The notes under the pieces: generated by a model
What the model was told of the DNA's origin: nothing
The model's input: only the letters and a program-made list of their open reading frames with translations
Database searches by the model: none
Translations under genes and position numbers: made by a program
In this document: piece by piece, positions 36,715 through 45,488 of the stretch
Numbering within the stretch: position 1 is the stretch's first letter
How the letters are laid out: each line of letters begins with the position of its first letter
Assembly (NCBI RefSeq): GCF_012396365.1
Contig: NZ_JAAXPG010000030.1
Span: 27,647 to 91,646, forward strand
DNA from: Nocardiopsis alborubida
Lineage (GTDB): Bacteria; Actinomycetota; Actinomycetes; Streptosporangiales; Streptosporangiaceae
Direction: 5' to 3'
Length of the DNA stretch: 64,000 nt

Positions 36715-37653
36715 GTGAGCCCTATCCAGGTCCCAGACGCGCCCGTCGTCCTGTCGTCGGCGTCGGTCTACCCGGAGAAGACCCCGGCCGCCTTCGAGAT
36801 CGCCGCGAAGCTGGGGTACGACGGCGTGGAGGTGCTCGTCTCCTCCGACCCGGCAAGCCAGGACATCGACCTCCTGCGGCGCCTCTCGGACTACCACCAG
36901 ATCCCCGTCACCGCGGTCCACTCGCCGTGCCTGGTCCTGACCCAGCGCGTGTGGGGCAGGGAGCCCTGGGGCAAACTCGTCCGCTCCAAGGAGATGGCCG
37001 AGGCCTTGGGCGCCAAGACGATCGTGGTGCACCCCGCCTTCCGATGGCAGCGCGACTACGCCCGTGAGTTCGAGACCGGCATCTCCCGTATGCAGGACGA
37101 GACCGACGTCGTCTTCGCGGTGGAGAACATGTACCCGGTGCGCGTGCGCGACCGCGAGGTCGTCCCCTACGCGCCGAGCTGGAACCCGCTCGACCGGGAC
37201 TACCCCGACGTCACGCTCGACCTGTCGCACACCGCCATGTCCGGCTCCGACGCCATGGACATGGCCAAGCGCCTGGGCGACCGCCTCTCCCACATCCACG
37301 TGGCCGACGGCATCGGCGGCCAGAACCTCGACGAGCACCTCATCCCCGGCCGCGGACGCCAGCCGGTGGGAGAGCTGCTGGAGTACCTGGCCGGGAACGG
37401 CTTCGGGGGCCAGCTGGTCCTGGAGGTCAGCACCCGCAAGGCCCCCGACCGCCAGGCGCGCATGCGCGAGCTGGCCGAGGCCCTGGCCTTCACCCGGCTG
37501 CACTTCGCCCGGACCGCGGGCCCCGGCGACCGGACGCGCGACCGCCGCGAGCGCATCGCGCTGCTGCGCCGTGCCCCCTCGGCGCCGCCCCGCCGCTTCG
37601 CGGTCGACGAGGGCGGCACCGTCGACGACGAGGGCACCGTCGACCCCGGGTGA
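36715..37653 (+). CDS. Sugar phosphate isomerase/epimerase (xylose isomerase-like TIM barrel)
   Basis: 312 residues. TIM-barrel metal-site segments are visible: A-A-K-L-G-Y-D-G-V-E-V-L, V-H-S-P-C, V-V-H-P-A-F, A-V-E-N-M-Y, L-D-L-S-H and H-I-H-V-A-D-G. The C-terminal 50 residues are charged and of low complexity. It lies one gene before proC in actinobacteria; the substrate is unknown. Start is the leaderless GTG. Confidence 0.83.
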   Translation: MSPIQVPDAPVVLSSASVYPEKTPAAFEIAAKLGYDGVEVLVSSDPASQDIDLLRRLSDYHQIPVTAVHSPCLVLTQRVWGREPWGKLVRSKEMAEALGAKTIVVHPAFRWQRDYAREFETGISRMQDETDVVFAVENMYPVRVRDREVVPYAPSWNPLDRDYPDVTLDLSHTAMSGSDAMDMAKRLGDRLSHIHVADGIGGQNLDEHLIPGRGRQPVGELLEYLAGNGFGGQLVLEVSTRKAPDRQARMRELAEALAFTRLHFARTAGPGDRTRDRRERIALLRRAPSAPPRRFAVDEGGTVDDEGTVDPG

Positions 37654-37765
37654 ACCCGGTCCGCCGCCGGGCCGGGGCGCACGGGGAGTCCACGGAGTGG
37701 GATCCGGTGTCCACGCGGGGCCGTCCGTGCCGTTAGCGTGGAGGTATCCGCAGGAAGGACCCTTC

Positions 37766-38560
37766 ATGATCGCCATCATCGGTGCCGGGAAGATGGGCGA
37801 GGCTCTGCTCGCCGGAATGCTGGCCAAGGGCCACGCGCCGGAGGACGTCCTCGTCACCGAACCGCGCGAGGAGCACGCCGGGGAGCTGCGCGCCCGCTAC
37901 GGGGTCGAGGTGGTCCCGGCCGCGGACGCGGCCAAGCGCGCCGACACCCTCCTGCTCGCGCTCAAGCCCCAGGACATGGTGGCGCTGCTGGACGACCTGG
38001 CGCCGCGCCTGTCCTCCGCCTGCCTCGTGATCTCCGTCGCGGCCGGGATCACCACCGCCGTGCTGGAGGAGCACCTGTCCGCCGGGACCCCCGTCGTCCG
38101 GGCGATGCCCAACACGCCCGCCCTGATGGGGCGGGGGATGACCGCGATCGCGGGCGGCGCCCACACCGGGGAGTCCCACCTGGACCGCGCCGAGGCGCTG
38201 CTGGGCACGGTCGGCGAGGTCATCCGCGTGGGCGAGCAGCACATGGACACCGTCACCGCCATCTCCGGCAGCGGGCCCGCCTACTTCTACTTCATCGCCG
38301 AGACGATGATCGAGGCCGGTGTGGCGATGGGGATGCCGCGCGCCACCGCGCAGAAGCTGGTCGGCCAGACCATCACGGGCGCCGCCGCCATGCTCAACGG
38401 CTCGGGCGAGCACCCGGTCGTGCTGCGCGAGGCCGTCACCTCTCCGGGCGGCACCACCGCGGCCGCGCTGCGCGAGTTGGAGCGGCACGGCGTGCGCACG
38501 GCCTTCACCGACGCCATCGAGGCGGCCCGGGACCGCAGCGGCGCGCTCTCCGGCAGCTGA
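37766..38560 (+). CDS. proC: Pyrroline-5-carboxylate reductase
   Basis: ProC reduces pyrroline-5-carboxylate to proline with NAD(P)H. The Rossmann motif A-I-I-G-A-G-K-M-G-E-A is at residues 3-13, and the signature V-T-S-P-G-G-T-T is near residue 225, after R-A-M-P-N-T-P-A and S-G-S-G-P-A-Y. The protein has 264 residues. CAGGAAGGA precedes ATG 37766 and a TAGCGT -10-like box lies at 37735. Confidence 0.95.
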   Translation: MIAIIGAGKMGEALLAGMLAKGHAPEDVLVTEPREEHAGELRARYGVEVVPAADAAKRADTLLLALKPQDMVALLDDLAPRLSSACLVISVAAGITTAVLEEHLSAGTPVVRAMPNTPALMGRGMTAIAGGAHTGESHLDRAEALLGTVGEVIRVGEQHMDTVTAISGSGPAYFYFIAETMIEAGVAMGMPRATAQKLVGQTITGAAAMLNGSGEHPVVLREAVTSPGGTTAAALRELERHGVRTAFTDAIEAARDRSGALSGS

Positions 38561-38821
38561 CGCGCTGCCCGGAACCGGTGGTGGTGTGACGCGAGGGGTC
38601 CCGGCCCCGATGATCACGTACTCATAGCCGATGCCGGCGTCCGGGCCTCGCTGTAAGCGCATGGTCGCGGCGGGTGGGGCGAGAGGAGATGGCCGGAAGC
38701 GGCCCGCTCTGCGGGGTCCGGTGTCGGCGGCCCTGGGTAGTGTCTTCGGTGAAGGGTGTACACGGCCCCCTCGGTCCCGTACGCGCGGGATCTCCCCCGT
38801 CTCCCGATCCCAGGGTCCCCC

Positions 38822-40795
38822 ATGACTTCTCCCCCTCCCCCGCCCGACCCTTCCCAGCCGCCCGGCGGAGGCTTCCCGCCCCCGGGGCACGCGCCCTCGG
38901 GCCCGACCGGCGCCGACCCCACGGGAGGCAGCCCCGCCCAGGGCGGTCCGACCGGCGGCAACCCGGCCGGAGGGGCCTTCCGCGGCGGTACGCCCGCCGG
39001 TGGCGCACCCGCCGGCGGCACGCCCGCGGGCGGTATGCACTCGGGCGGTGTGCCCGGTCCGCCCCCGGGCGGGACGCCGCACGGAGGGAGGCCTCCGGGC
39101 GGGCCGCCTCCCATGGGACCGCCTCCGGGCGGTAGGCCACCCGGCATGATGCCGCCTCCGGGCGGGCCTCCCCCGGGCGGGCCGCCTCCCATGGGACCGC
39201 CTCCGGGCGGAATGCCTCCCGGCGGACCTCCTCCAGGTGGGCCTCCTCCGGGCGGAATGCCCCCCGGCGGCATGCCCCCCGGGCAGTTCGGACCGCCGCC
39301 GCCCCCGAAGCCGCCCAGGCTCGGCCTGTTCTCCTCCCCCTCCGCGCTGCGCACCTCGCTGCTCAACGCCTCGGGCATGGGAGCCGGATACGCCTACCTG
39401 CGCCAGTGGCCGTTCTTCGCCGCCGCGCTCGTCATCACCCTCGGCCTGCTGGTCACCGCCGCCTTCCTCGGCGCCGCCGACAACCTCCTGCTGTGGGCGT
39501 CGATCTTCGCGGCCTGGTTCGCCGTCGCGGCCGTGCACGGCCTGTTCGCGGGGCGCTCCCGCGACGAGCGCCTGCTCGGCAGGGGGGAGCAGCCGTCCAG
39601 GCGGGCGCTGCCCCTCTTCACCGCCGCCGGGCTGGCGGTCGCCCTGCTGGCGGCCCTCACCGGCGTGTGGCAGGCGGGGGAGTGGCGGCTGCGCGTCGCC
39701 GACGCCGCCCACGCCCGCGGCGAGTGCGGCGCCTCCGAGGCCGTCGCCGCCTACGGGAGCGTGGAGGACCTCTTCCAGCTCTCCTTCTCCCCGTCGCTCA
39801 TGTCGCGCGCCCGCGCGGGCGCCGAGGCCTGCGCGCTCCTGGAGCGCGCCCAGTCCGACGTGGCCGCCGAGGAGTACGAGCGGGCCCTGGACTCCTACGC
39901 CGCCTACTTCGAGCACCCCTCCGCCCGCTGGGAGGACACCGACGGCGAGGTCGCCGACATCCACCTCTCCTACGCCGCCGACCTGGTGGCCTCCGCCGAG
40001 GAGGACTTCGGCGGCGAGGTCACCGACGAGTACCGCGAGAGCATGCGGCGGGCGCACGAGATCTACACCGTGATCCCGGTGGACTACGAGGGCACCGAGG
40101 CCGCGGGCCAGGTCCCCACCGCGCTCACCGAGCTCTACGGCACCGGCACCGCCGAGTACGCCGCCGAGAACTGGTGCGCGGGCTTCGACCAGATCGACAT
40201 GTTCTCCGACCTGGCCTGGGACGCCGCCCCCGAGATCGCCGAGCGCATCACCACCGAGCGCCCCGACGCCGCGTTCAACTGCGGCTGGGAGAGCGTGGAC
40301 GGGGGCTCGCTCGACACCGCCGACGAGATGGTCGTCCTCCTGGAGACGGAGTACCCCGACCACGAGACCGACGAGGTCGAGCGGATGGTCACCCACATCG
40401 GCGCGGGGCGCATCGAGGAGAGGATGGACGCCATGACCTCGATCGGCGAGGCCGACTTCGCGCCCGCTCCCACCGGCGGCTCCGGCAGCGACAAGAGCGT
40501 CCTGGAGATCACCAACAACACCCCGTACGAGATGCAGTTCCTCTACGTCGGTCCGGACGCCGTCCACGAGGAGATCATCACCCCCGCGTGCGAGGACTGC
40601 GAGGTCTACAGCTCACCGCCCACGGGCAACTCCTGCTTCGACGACGGCGAGGTCATGCGGGTCGAGCTCGAACCGGGCGAGTACCGGGTGCTGCTCACCT
40701 CGCAGGACTCGCTCTTCGGGGCGGTGCCCCTGCACGGCACCGTCGACTTCTCCGGAGGCGACCTGTACGAGTCCTGCTACTTCGTCACCGAGTAG
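38822..40795 (+). CDS. Large proline/glycine-rich membrane protein, unknown function
   Basis: 657 residues. Residues 1-165 are an almost pure Pro/Gly/Met repeat region (G-G-P-P-P-G-G units) and likely disordered. Three transmembrane helices follow (about 197-215, 220-245 and 265-285), then an extracytoplasmic helical region rich in Glu/Asp/Ala, and a C-terminal beta-domain starting LEITNNTPYEMQFLYVGPDA with paired cysteines (CEDCEVY, SCFDD). I do not recognise a family. It lies alone between proC and acuC. The N-terminal repeats contain a 38-bp perfect duplication. Confidence 0.65.
   Translation: MTSPPPPPDPSQPPGGGFPPPGHAPSGPTGADPTGGSPAQGGPTGGNPAGGAFRGGTPAGGAPAGGTPAGGMHSGGVPGPPPGGTPHGGRPPGGPPPMGPPPGGRPPGMMPPPGGPPPGGPPPMGPPPGGMPPGGPPPGGPPPGGMPPGGMPPGQFGPPPPPKPPRLGLFSSPSALRTSLLNASGMGAGYAYLRQWPFFAAALVITLGLLVTAAFLGAADNLLLWASIFAAWFAVAAVHGLFAGRSRDERLLGRGEQPSRRALPLFTAAGLAVALLAALTGVWQAGEWRLRVADAAHARGECGASEAVAAYGSVEDLFQLSFSPSLMSRARAGAEACALLERAQSDVAAEEYERALDSYAAYFEHPSARWEDTDGEVADIHLSYAADLVASAEEDFGGEVTDEYRESMRRAHEIYTVIPVDYEGTEAAGQVPTALTELYGTGTAEYAAENWCAGFDQIDMFSDLAWDAAPEIAERITTERPDAAFNCGWESVDGGSLDTADEMVVLLETEYPDHETDEVERMVTHIGAGRIEERMDAMTSIGEADFAPAPTGGSGSDKSVLEITNNTPYEMQFLYVGPDAVHEEIITPACEDCEVYSSPPTGNSCFDDGEVMRVELEPGEYRVLLTSQDSLFGAVPLHGTVDFSGGDLYESCYFVTE
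39095..39210 (+). repeat. 38-bp direct repeat in a Pro/Gly-rich coding tract
   Basis: The same 38 bp occur at 39095-39132 and 39173-39210, 78 bp (26 codons) apart, in frame. Recombination between them would delete 26 residues without a frameshift. Confidence 0.7.
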
Positions 40796-40943
40796 CCCGG
40801 ACGCAGTGGCCCGGACACCGCGGTCCGGCACGGGGTCGAGTCCCGTGCCGGACCGGGTCATCCAAACCCCGGGGTTCGTCCACGCGTGCGGTTGTGCGTA
40901 CTGTGTGCTTCGGAGCACGCACACCTGAAACGGGGGTCACCAC

Positions 40944-42134
40944 ATGGGAGGGCGCACGTCCTGCTCGCTTCGGGTGGCATGGGACGACGGACTCACGGCC
41001 TACGACTTCGGTCCGCAGCACCCGATGGCGCCGATACGCGTCGAGCTGACCATGGCGCTCAGCCGCGAACTCGGCGTGCTGGACGCGCCGGGGGTCGGAC
41101 TCCTGGACGTCGAACCGGCCTCGGACGAACTCCTGTCCCTCGTGCACGACCCCGCCTACATCGAGGCGGTCAAGCGCGCGGGCCGCACACTGGAACCCGA
41201 CGAGGCCCACATGCTGGGCACCTCCGACAACCCCGTCTTCAAGGACATGCACGACGCCGCCGCGCTCATCTCCGGCGCGTCCGTGGCCGCCGCGCGGGCC
41301 GTGTGGAGCGGGGAGACCGCGCACGCGGCCAACATCGCGGGCGGCCTGCACCACGCCATGCGCGGCAACGCCTGGGGCTTCTGCGTCTACAACGACCCCG
41401 CCCTGGCCATCGCCTGGCTGCTGGAGCAGGGGGCCAAGCGCGTCGCCTACGTGGACGTGGACGTCCACCACGGCGACGGCGTCCAGAACGCCTTCTACAA
41501 CGATCCGCGCGTGCTCACCATCAGCCTCCACGAGTCCCCGGCGACCCTGTTCCCCGGCACCGGCCAGGCCTCCGAGACCGGCGGCCCGGACGCCGAGGGG
41601 TACGCGGTCAACGTCGCCCTCCCCGCGGGCACCGGGGACAACGGCTGGCACCGGGCCTTCGACGCCGTCGTGCCGCCGCTGCTGCACGAGTTCCAGCCCG
41701 AGATCCTGGTGACCCAGCAGGGCTGCGACACCCACGCCCTGGACCCGCTCGCCAACCTCACCCTGAGCGTGGACGGCCAGCGCCGCGCCTACGCCGAGCT
41801 CCACGAGCTCGCGCGCAAGACCGCGGGCGGCCGGTGGCTGCTGTTCGGCGGCGGCGGGTACGGGCTGGTCCACGTCGTTCCCCGCGCCTGGACCCACCTG
41901 CTGGGCGAGGCCGCGGGCCGCCCCGTCGACCCCGACACCGAGACCCCGCAGGGCTGGCGCGACTTCGTGCGCCAGCGCACGGGGGAGCTGGCTCCGCTGT
42001 ACATGACCGACGGGCGCGAGGTCGTCTTCGACCACTTCGTGGACGGCTACGACCCGGGCGACCCGGTGGACCGGGCCATCCACGCGACCCGGACCGCGGT
42101 CTTCCCCAGCCACGGGATCGACCCGAGTCTCTAG
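40944..42134 (+). CDS. acuC: Acetoin utilization protein AcuC (class I histone-deacetylase-like)
   Basis: 396 residues. The zinc-dependent deacetylase core is intact: GGLHHAMRG, YVDVDVHHGDGVQ with the metal-binding Asp and His, and QQGCDTHALDPLANL, followed by the GGGGYG loop. AcuC deacetylates acetyl-CoA synthetase in Bacillus; a similar role is likely. In actinobacteria it lies near proC and the next phosphatase gene, as here. Confidence 0.9.
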   Translation: MGGRTSCSLRVAWDDGLTAYDFGPQHPMAPIRVELTMALSRELGVLDAPGVGLLDVEPASDELLSLVHDPAYIEAVKRAGRTLEPDEAHMLGTSDNPVFKDMHDAAALISGASVAAARAVWSGETAHAANIAGGLHHAMRGNAWGFCVYNDPALAIAWLLEQGAKRVAYVDVDVHHGDGVQNAFYNDPRVLTISLHESPATLFPGTGQASETGGPDAEGYAVNVALPAGTGDNGWHRAFDAVVPPLLHEFQPEILVTQQGCDTHALDPLANLTLSVDGQRRAYAELHELARKTAGGRWLLFGGGGYGLVHVVPRAWTHLLGEAAGRPVDPDTETPQGWRDFVRQRTGELAPLYMTDGREVVFDHFVDGYDPGDPVDRAIHATRTAVFPSHGIDPSL

Positions 42135-42269
42135 AGCCGACCCTCCGTTGCGCCGCGGACCGGGCCGCGGACCCGGTGTAGGCAGGGGCTCAGGGGGCTC
42201 CGGACAACTCATGGGACGGCTCCCATAACACCCCGGTGTCGACCGGCGTGAATTCCGGAGGAGCCGCGC

Positions 42270-42410
42270 GTGTCGCGTCCGAAGCGGGTAGGACAGAGGT
42301 TGAATACCGGGCGAACAGGAGCAGGCGCCGTGGTGGCCGCCCAGCGTGGCGCACGCTCGCTGCGCAGACGAGGAAGGGGAGCGCCAGGTGACGCCGCCGA
42401 CACGCGCTGA
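42270..42410 (+). CDS. Candidate small basic protein or leader peptide
   Basis: A 46-codon ORF starting GTG 42270 has an excellent Shine-Dalgarno (GGAGGAG, 6 nt upstream) and encodes an Arg-rich peptide (SRPKRVGQRL... RSLRRRGRG). It overlaps the start of the next gene by 23 bp in another frame. It could be a leader peptide coupling translation of the phosphatase gene, or a coincidence. Confidence 0.3.
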   Translation: MSRPKRVGQRLNTGRTGAGAVVAAQRGARSLRRRGRGAPGDAADTR

Positions 42411-43185
42411 ACTGATCACCTATCTGGTGCGCACGGGAATCGCCGGGCACGTCGACACCCCGCGTCAGAACAACCTGCGGCACTACCGGCGGCTCGTCCA
42501 GAAGGACCCCTACCACCAGTTCGGCCTCACCTTCTCCCACGACTGGACCTTCTCCGAGGTCCTGGCGCTGATGAGCAAGCGCTGCGGCGTGGTGGCCGAC
42601 GAGGACTACGTGTGGGGGATCGACACCATCGACCCCGACCTGACCATCGACGCCCTGGAGGCCCTCGCCGACCGGCTGGCCCTGGCCGCCGAGCGCCGGG
42701 AGCGGGTCATGTTCGCCACCGGGCACCCGCGCAACCTCCGCGAGACCTACCGCGCCTGGAAGGACGCCCTTGTCGAGCGCGGGTGTCAGGTCATCACCGC
42801 AGGCGGCGGCTACTCCTACGAAGTGACTACAGAACGCCCCCCGAACCGGCGGATCGTGGTGTGGGAGGACGACGTCGCCATCGTCACGGACGGTCGCCTC
42901 GCACGCCACAGCCACCACCCCTTCGCCATGCGTGCCATCCTCGGGGACCTCGCGGACCGCGGTGAGGCATGGCCGCAGTTGGTCATCGCCGACCACGGGT
43001 TCGCGGGTGCGGCCGGTGAGGCGGGAGTGCCCGCGATGGGCTTCGCCGACTGCAACGACCCCGCCCTCTTCCTCGCCGAGGCCGAGGGGAAACTACTGGT
43101 CACGGTGCCTTTGGACGACGGTTACCTGACCGAGGACTACGCCCCGCTGCGCGAGTACGTTCTCGCCAGAGCCGGTCTCCTGTGA
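42388..43185 (+). CDS. Conserved actinobacterial phosphatase-like protein
   Basis: 265 residues, soluble. Conserved segments include FSHDWTFSEVL, GIDTIDPDLTIDALEALADRL, F-A-T-G-H-P-R-N and G-G-G-Y-S-Y-E-V; proteins of this kind are annotated as phosphatases in streptomycetes next to acuC and a small HTH gene, exactly the context here. I cannot see a classical HAD or calcineurin motif, so the activity is uncertain. GTG 42388 follows GGAAGGGGAG. Confidence 0.7.
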   Translation: MTPPTRAELITYLVRTGIAGHVDTPRQNNLRHYRRLVQKDPYHQFGLTFSHDWTFSEVLALMSKRCGVVADEDYVWGIDTIDPDLTIDALEALADRLALAAERRERVMFATGHPRNLRETYRAWKDALVERGCQVITAGGGYSYEVTTERPPNRRIVVWEDDVAIVTDGRLARHSHHPFAMRAILGDLADRGEAWPQLVIADHGFAGAAGEAGVPAMGFADCNDPALFLAEAEGKLLVTVPLDDGYLTEDYAPLREYVLARAGLL

Positions 43186-43306
43186 GTGGGGAAGACCATT
43201 TATACCCACCGTTAAACCTCATCCGACCCGCCATCAACACATAGCGCCGAAGACAGCCCCAACGGCCTTTCGCTGAGGCGAACTCGGCTCTACTCTGAAA
43301 ACGGAC

Positions 43307-43330
43307 GTGTCAGTAGTGACAGCGTGACAC
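43307..43330. promoter_or_regulatory. Triple TGACA half-site upstream of the HTH gene
   Basis: TGTCA (43308-43312), TGACA (43317-43321) and TGACAC (43325-43330) form overlapping inverted repeats about 100 bp before the ATG at 43431, an operator-like arrangement. Confidence 0.45.
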
Positions 43331-43430
43331 GCTGGCGTGGTTTGGGGCGGGCACACCGGGGTCGCCGCCGCACACCACGCCGGTCCCAAGGGTAGACAAT
43401 GCTCACGTCCGGGAATGAGGGCGTCGAAAG

Positions 43431-43634
43431 ATGAACGGGAGCAAGCCGCCTCTCGAAGAGGTCAGGTTCCTGACCGTGGCGGAGGTAGCCACGATCATGC
43501 GTGTGTCCAAGATGACCGTTTACCGAATGGTGCACTCGGGAGTTCTCCCCGCGATTCGCGTGGGGCGTTCCTACCGGGTCCCCGAGCGGGCCGTGCACGA
43601 CTACCTCCGCGAGGCTTTCGTCGAGGCTGGTTGA
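43431..43634 (+). CDS. Small excisionase-family (BldC-like) helix-turn-helix protein
   Basis: 67 residues, almost entirely a MerR/excisionase-type winged helix: FLTVAEVATIMRVSKMTVYRMVHSG, then LPAIRVGRSYRVPERAVHDYLRE. The same gene follows proC/acuC genes in mycobacteria and streptomycetes and is very highly conserved. It is distinct from the true BldC at 52284. Probably a DNA-binding regulator that polymerises on DNA like BldC; targets are unknown. Confidence 0.82.
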   Translation: MNGSKPPLEEVRFLTVAEVATIMRVSKMTVYRMVHSGVLPAIRVGRSYRVPERAVHDYLREAFVEAG

Positions 43635-43836
43635 CGCAGGGCCCGGCCGACCGGAGCCGTCCCCCGGCCCCCGGTCAGCCGACACACCCGGGGGGCGGTG
43701 TCTGACGGCCACCGCCCCCACCGGGGTTCTCCACCCCCTCGCCGCGTGCAGTCCGGCGCACGACGGGGCCGTCCCCACCCCCACCGGCCGCGGTTCCCCC
43801 TTGTGCCGGGGCGGCCGAACGGGCTCCAGGGCATCT

Positions 43837-43860
43837 ACTACACTTTGTCGTTGTTGTAGT
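43837..43860. promoter_or_regulatory. ACTACA-N12-TGTAGT inverted repeat upstream of resA
   Basis: ACTACA (43837-43842) and TGTAGT (43855-43860) are perfect 6-bp arms in an AT-rich patch 37 bp before the resA ATG. They recall BlaI/CopY-type TACA/TGTA operators, but the spacing is wider. Confidence 0.4.
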
Positions 43861-43896
43861 CCGCCCTGTTCACACCCCGTTCGCGAGGTCCCCTCT

Positions 43897-44682
43897 ATGC
43901 CCAGAACCAGCACCGGTACGCGCCGAAGCCGTGCCGTGCCGCGCCTGGCGGCGGCCGGACTGGCCGCCGTACTCGCCCTGACCGGCTGCGCCGGGGGCAA
44001 CGAGATCCAGGCCAGCGACGAGGAGAACCGCTTCATCTCCGGAGACGGAAGCGCCACCGCCTTCGAGGCCGCCGACCGCGCCGAGGCGCCCGAGGTCACC
44101 GGCACCACCCTCGACGGCGAGGAGGTCTCCCTCAGCGACTACGAGGGCGGCATCGTCGTCCTCAACGTCTGGGCGAGCTGGTGCGGCCCCTGCCGCGCGG
44201 AGCAGCCGGTCCTGGACGAGGTCCACGCCGAGTACGCGGACCTGGGCGTGGACTTCCTCGGCGTGAACATCAAGGACGACGAGACGGCCGCGCGGTCCTA
44301 CCAGGAGAGCATGGGGGTCCCCTACCCGAGCCTGTACGACCAGCCCGGCGCGGTGCCCCAGGCCTTCCGCGACACCGTGCCCCCGCGCTCCATCCCCAGC
44401 ACGCTCGTCATCGACCCCGAGGGCCGCATCGCCGCCCGCGTCATCGGCCCGACCACCTACGGACAGCTGACCGAGCTGCTCAACCCGCTGGTGGTCGAGT
44501 TCGACTTCGGCGACCCGGAGGAGCGTCCCCGGGTCGCGGAGCAGGAGGCCGGGGAGACGGCGTCCCCGGAGGAGGCCGACCCCTCGGCCGACCCCTCGGC
44601 CGACCCCTCGGACGCGCCGTCCGAGGCGGCCCAGGACTCCGGCGACGCGGGGGACGACGGCGGGTCCGGGGGCGAGGGCTGA
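43897..44682 (+). CDS. resA: Thioredoxin-like lipoprotein ResA (CcsX), cytochrome c maturation
   Basis: ResA reduces the disulfide in the apocytochrome c haem-binding motif. The 261-residue protein has a lipobox L-T-G-C with Cys31, then a thioredoxin fold with W-A-S-W-C-G-P-C (Cys96, Cys99) and the cis-Pro loop S-I-P-S-T. An acidic, disordered C-terminal tail contains three A-D-P-S repeats. It is the first gene of an overlapping four-gene ccs operon. Confidence 0.92.
   Translation: MPRTSTGTRRSRAVPRLAAAGLAAVLALTGCAGGNEIQASDEENRFISGDGSATAFEAADRAEAPEVTGTTLDGEEVSLSDYEGGIVVLNVWASWCGPCRAEQPVLDEVHAEYADLGVDFLGVNIKDDETAARSYQESMGVPYPSLYDQPGAVPQAFRDTVPPRSIPSTLVIDPEGRIAARVIGPTTYGQLTELLNPLVVEFDFGDPEERPRVAEQEAGETASPEEADPSADPSADPSDAPSEAAQDSGDAGDDGGSGGEG
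44574..44609 (+). repeat. 12-bp tandem repeat, three copies, in resA tail
   Basis: GGCCGACCCCTC three times in frame, encoding A-D-P-S repeats; copy number can vary without frameshift. Confidence 0.7.
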
Positions 44683-45488
44683 TGGATCCCATCGGCACCA
44701 CCGTCCTCACCGGCTCCCTGCTGGCCGCGATCCCGCTGGCCCTGGCCGCGGGCCTGGTCTCCTTCCTCTCGCCCTGCGTGCTCCCGCTCGTGCCCGGCTA
44801 CCTGTCCTACGTGACCGGGATGAGCGGCGCCCAGGTCCGCGAGCGCACCGCCCCGGCCGCGGGGGGCGGCACCGCCACCGTCGCCGACATCGACACCGAG
44901 CTGGCCTCCCGCCGCTGGACCATGGTCACGGGCAGCGTCCTGTTCATCGCCGGGTTCACCCTGGTGTTCGTCGCCGTCGGCGGCTTCATCGGCTGGCTCG
45001 GCGAACTCCTCATGGACTACACCGACCCCATCACCCGGGTGCTCGGCGTCCTCACCGTCGTCCTGGGCCTGGCCTTCATGGGCGTCATCCCGGGCTTCGG
45101 CCGGGAGTTCCGCTTCCACCGCCTGCCGCGGGCCGGTCTGGCGGGCGCCCCGCTGCTCGGCGTCCTGTTCGGCCTGGGCTGGACCCCCTGCATCGGGCCC
45201 ACCCTGGCCGCCGTGCAGACCCTCGCCTTCGTCGAGGGCGGTGCCGGGCGCGGCATGCTGCTGTCCCTGGTCTACTGCGTCGGCCTCGGGCTGCCGTTCG
45301 TCCTGGCCTCCTTCCTCTACCGGCGTGCGCTGGGCACCTTCGACTGGCTCAAGCGCCGCACCCGCACGGTCACCGTGATCGGCGGGGCCATGCTCGTCCT
45401 GGTCGGCCTGGCGATGGTGACCGGGCTGTGGACACAGCTGACCATCGCCATGCAGGGCTGGGCCGCCGACTTCCAGACGGTGATCTGA
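44682..45488 (+). CDS. ccdA: Cytochrome c biogenesis protein CcdA
   Basis: CcdA carries electrons from cytoplasmic thioredoxin across the membrane to ResA. 268 residues with six hydrophobic segments and the paired redox cysteines in L-S-P-C-V-L-P-L-V-P-G-Y (first helix) and G-W-T-P-C-I-G-P-T-L (fourth). The start overlaps the resA stop (TGATG) and its stop overlaps resB. Confidence 0.94.
   Translation: MDPIGTTVLTGSLLAAIPLALAAGLVSFLSPCVLPLVPGYLSYVTGMSGAQVRERTAPAAGGGTATVADIDTELASRRWTMVTGSVLFIAGFTLVFVAVGGFIGWLGELLMDYTDPITRVLGVLTVVLGLAFMGVIPGFGREFRFHRLPRAGLAGAPLLGVLFGLGWTPCIGPTLAAVQTLAFVEGGAGRGMLLSLVYCVGLGLPFVLASFLYRRALGTFDWLKRRTRTVTVIGGAMLVLVGLAMVTGLWTQLTIAMQGWAADFQTVI

Noticed and set aside
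37733..40567. 944-codon minus-strand frame opposite proC and the Pro/Gly-rich gene
   Set aside because: Shadow frame produced by GC-rich repeats; no motif and implausible composition.
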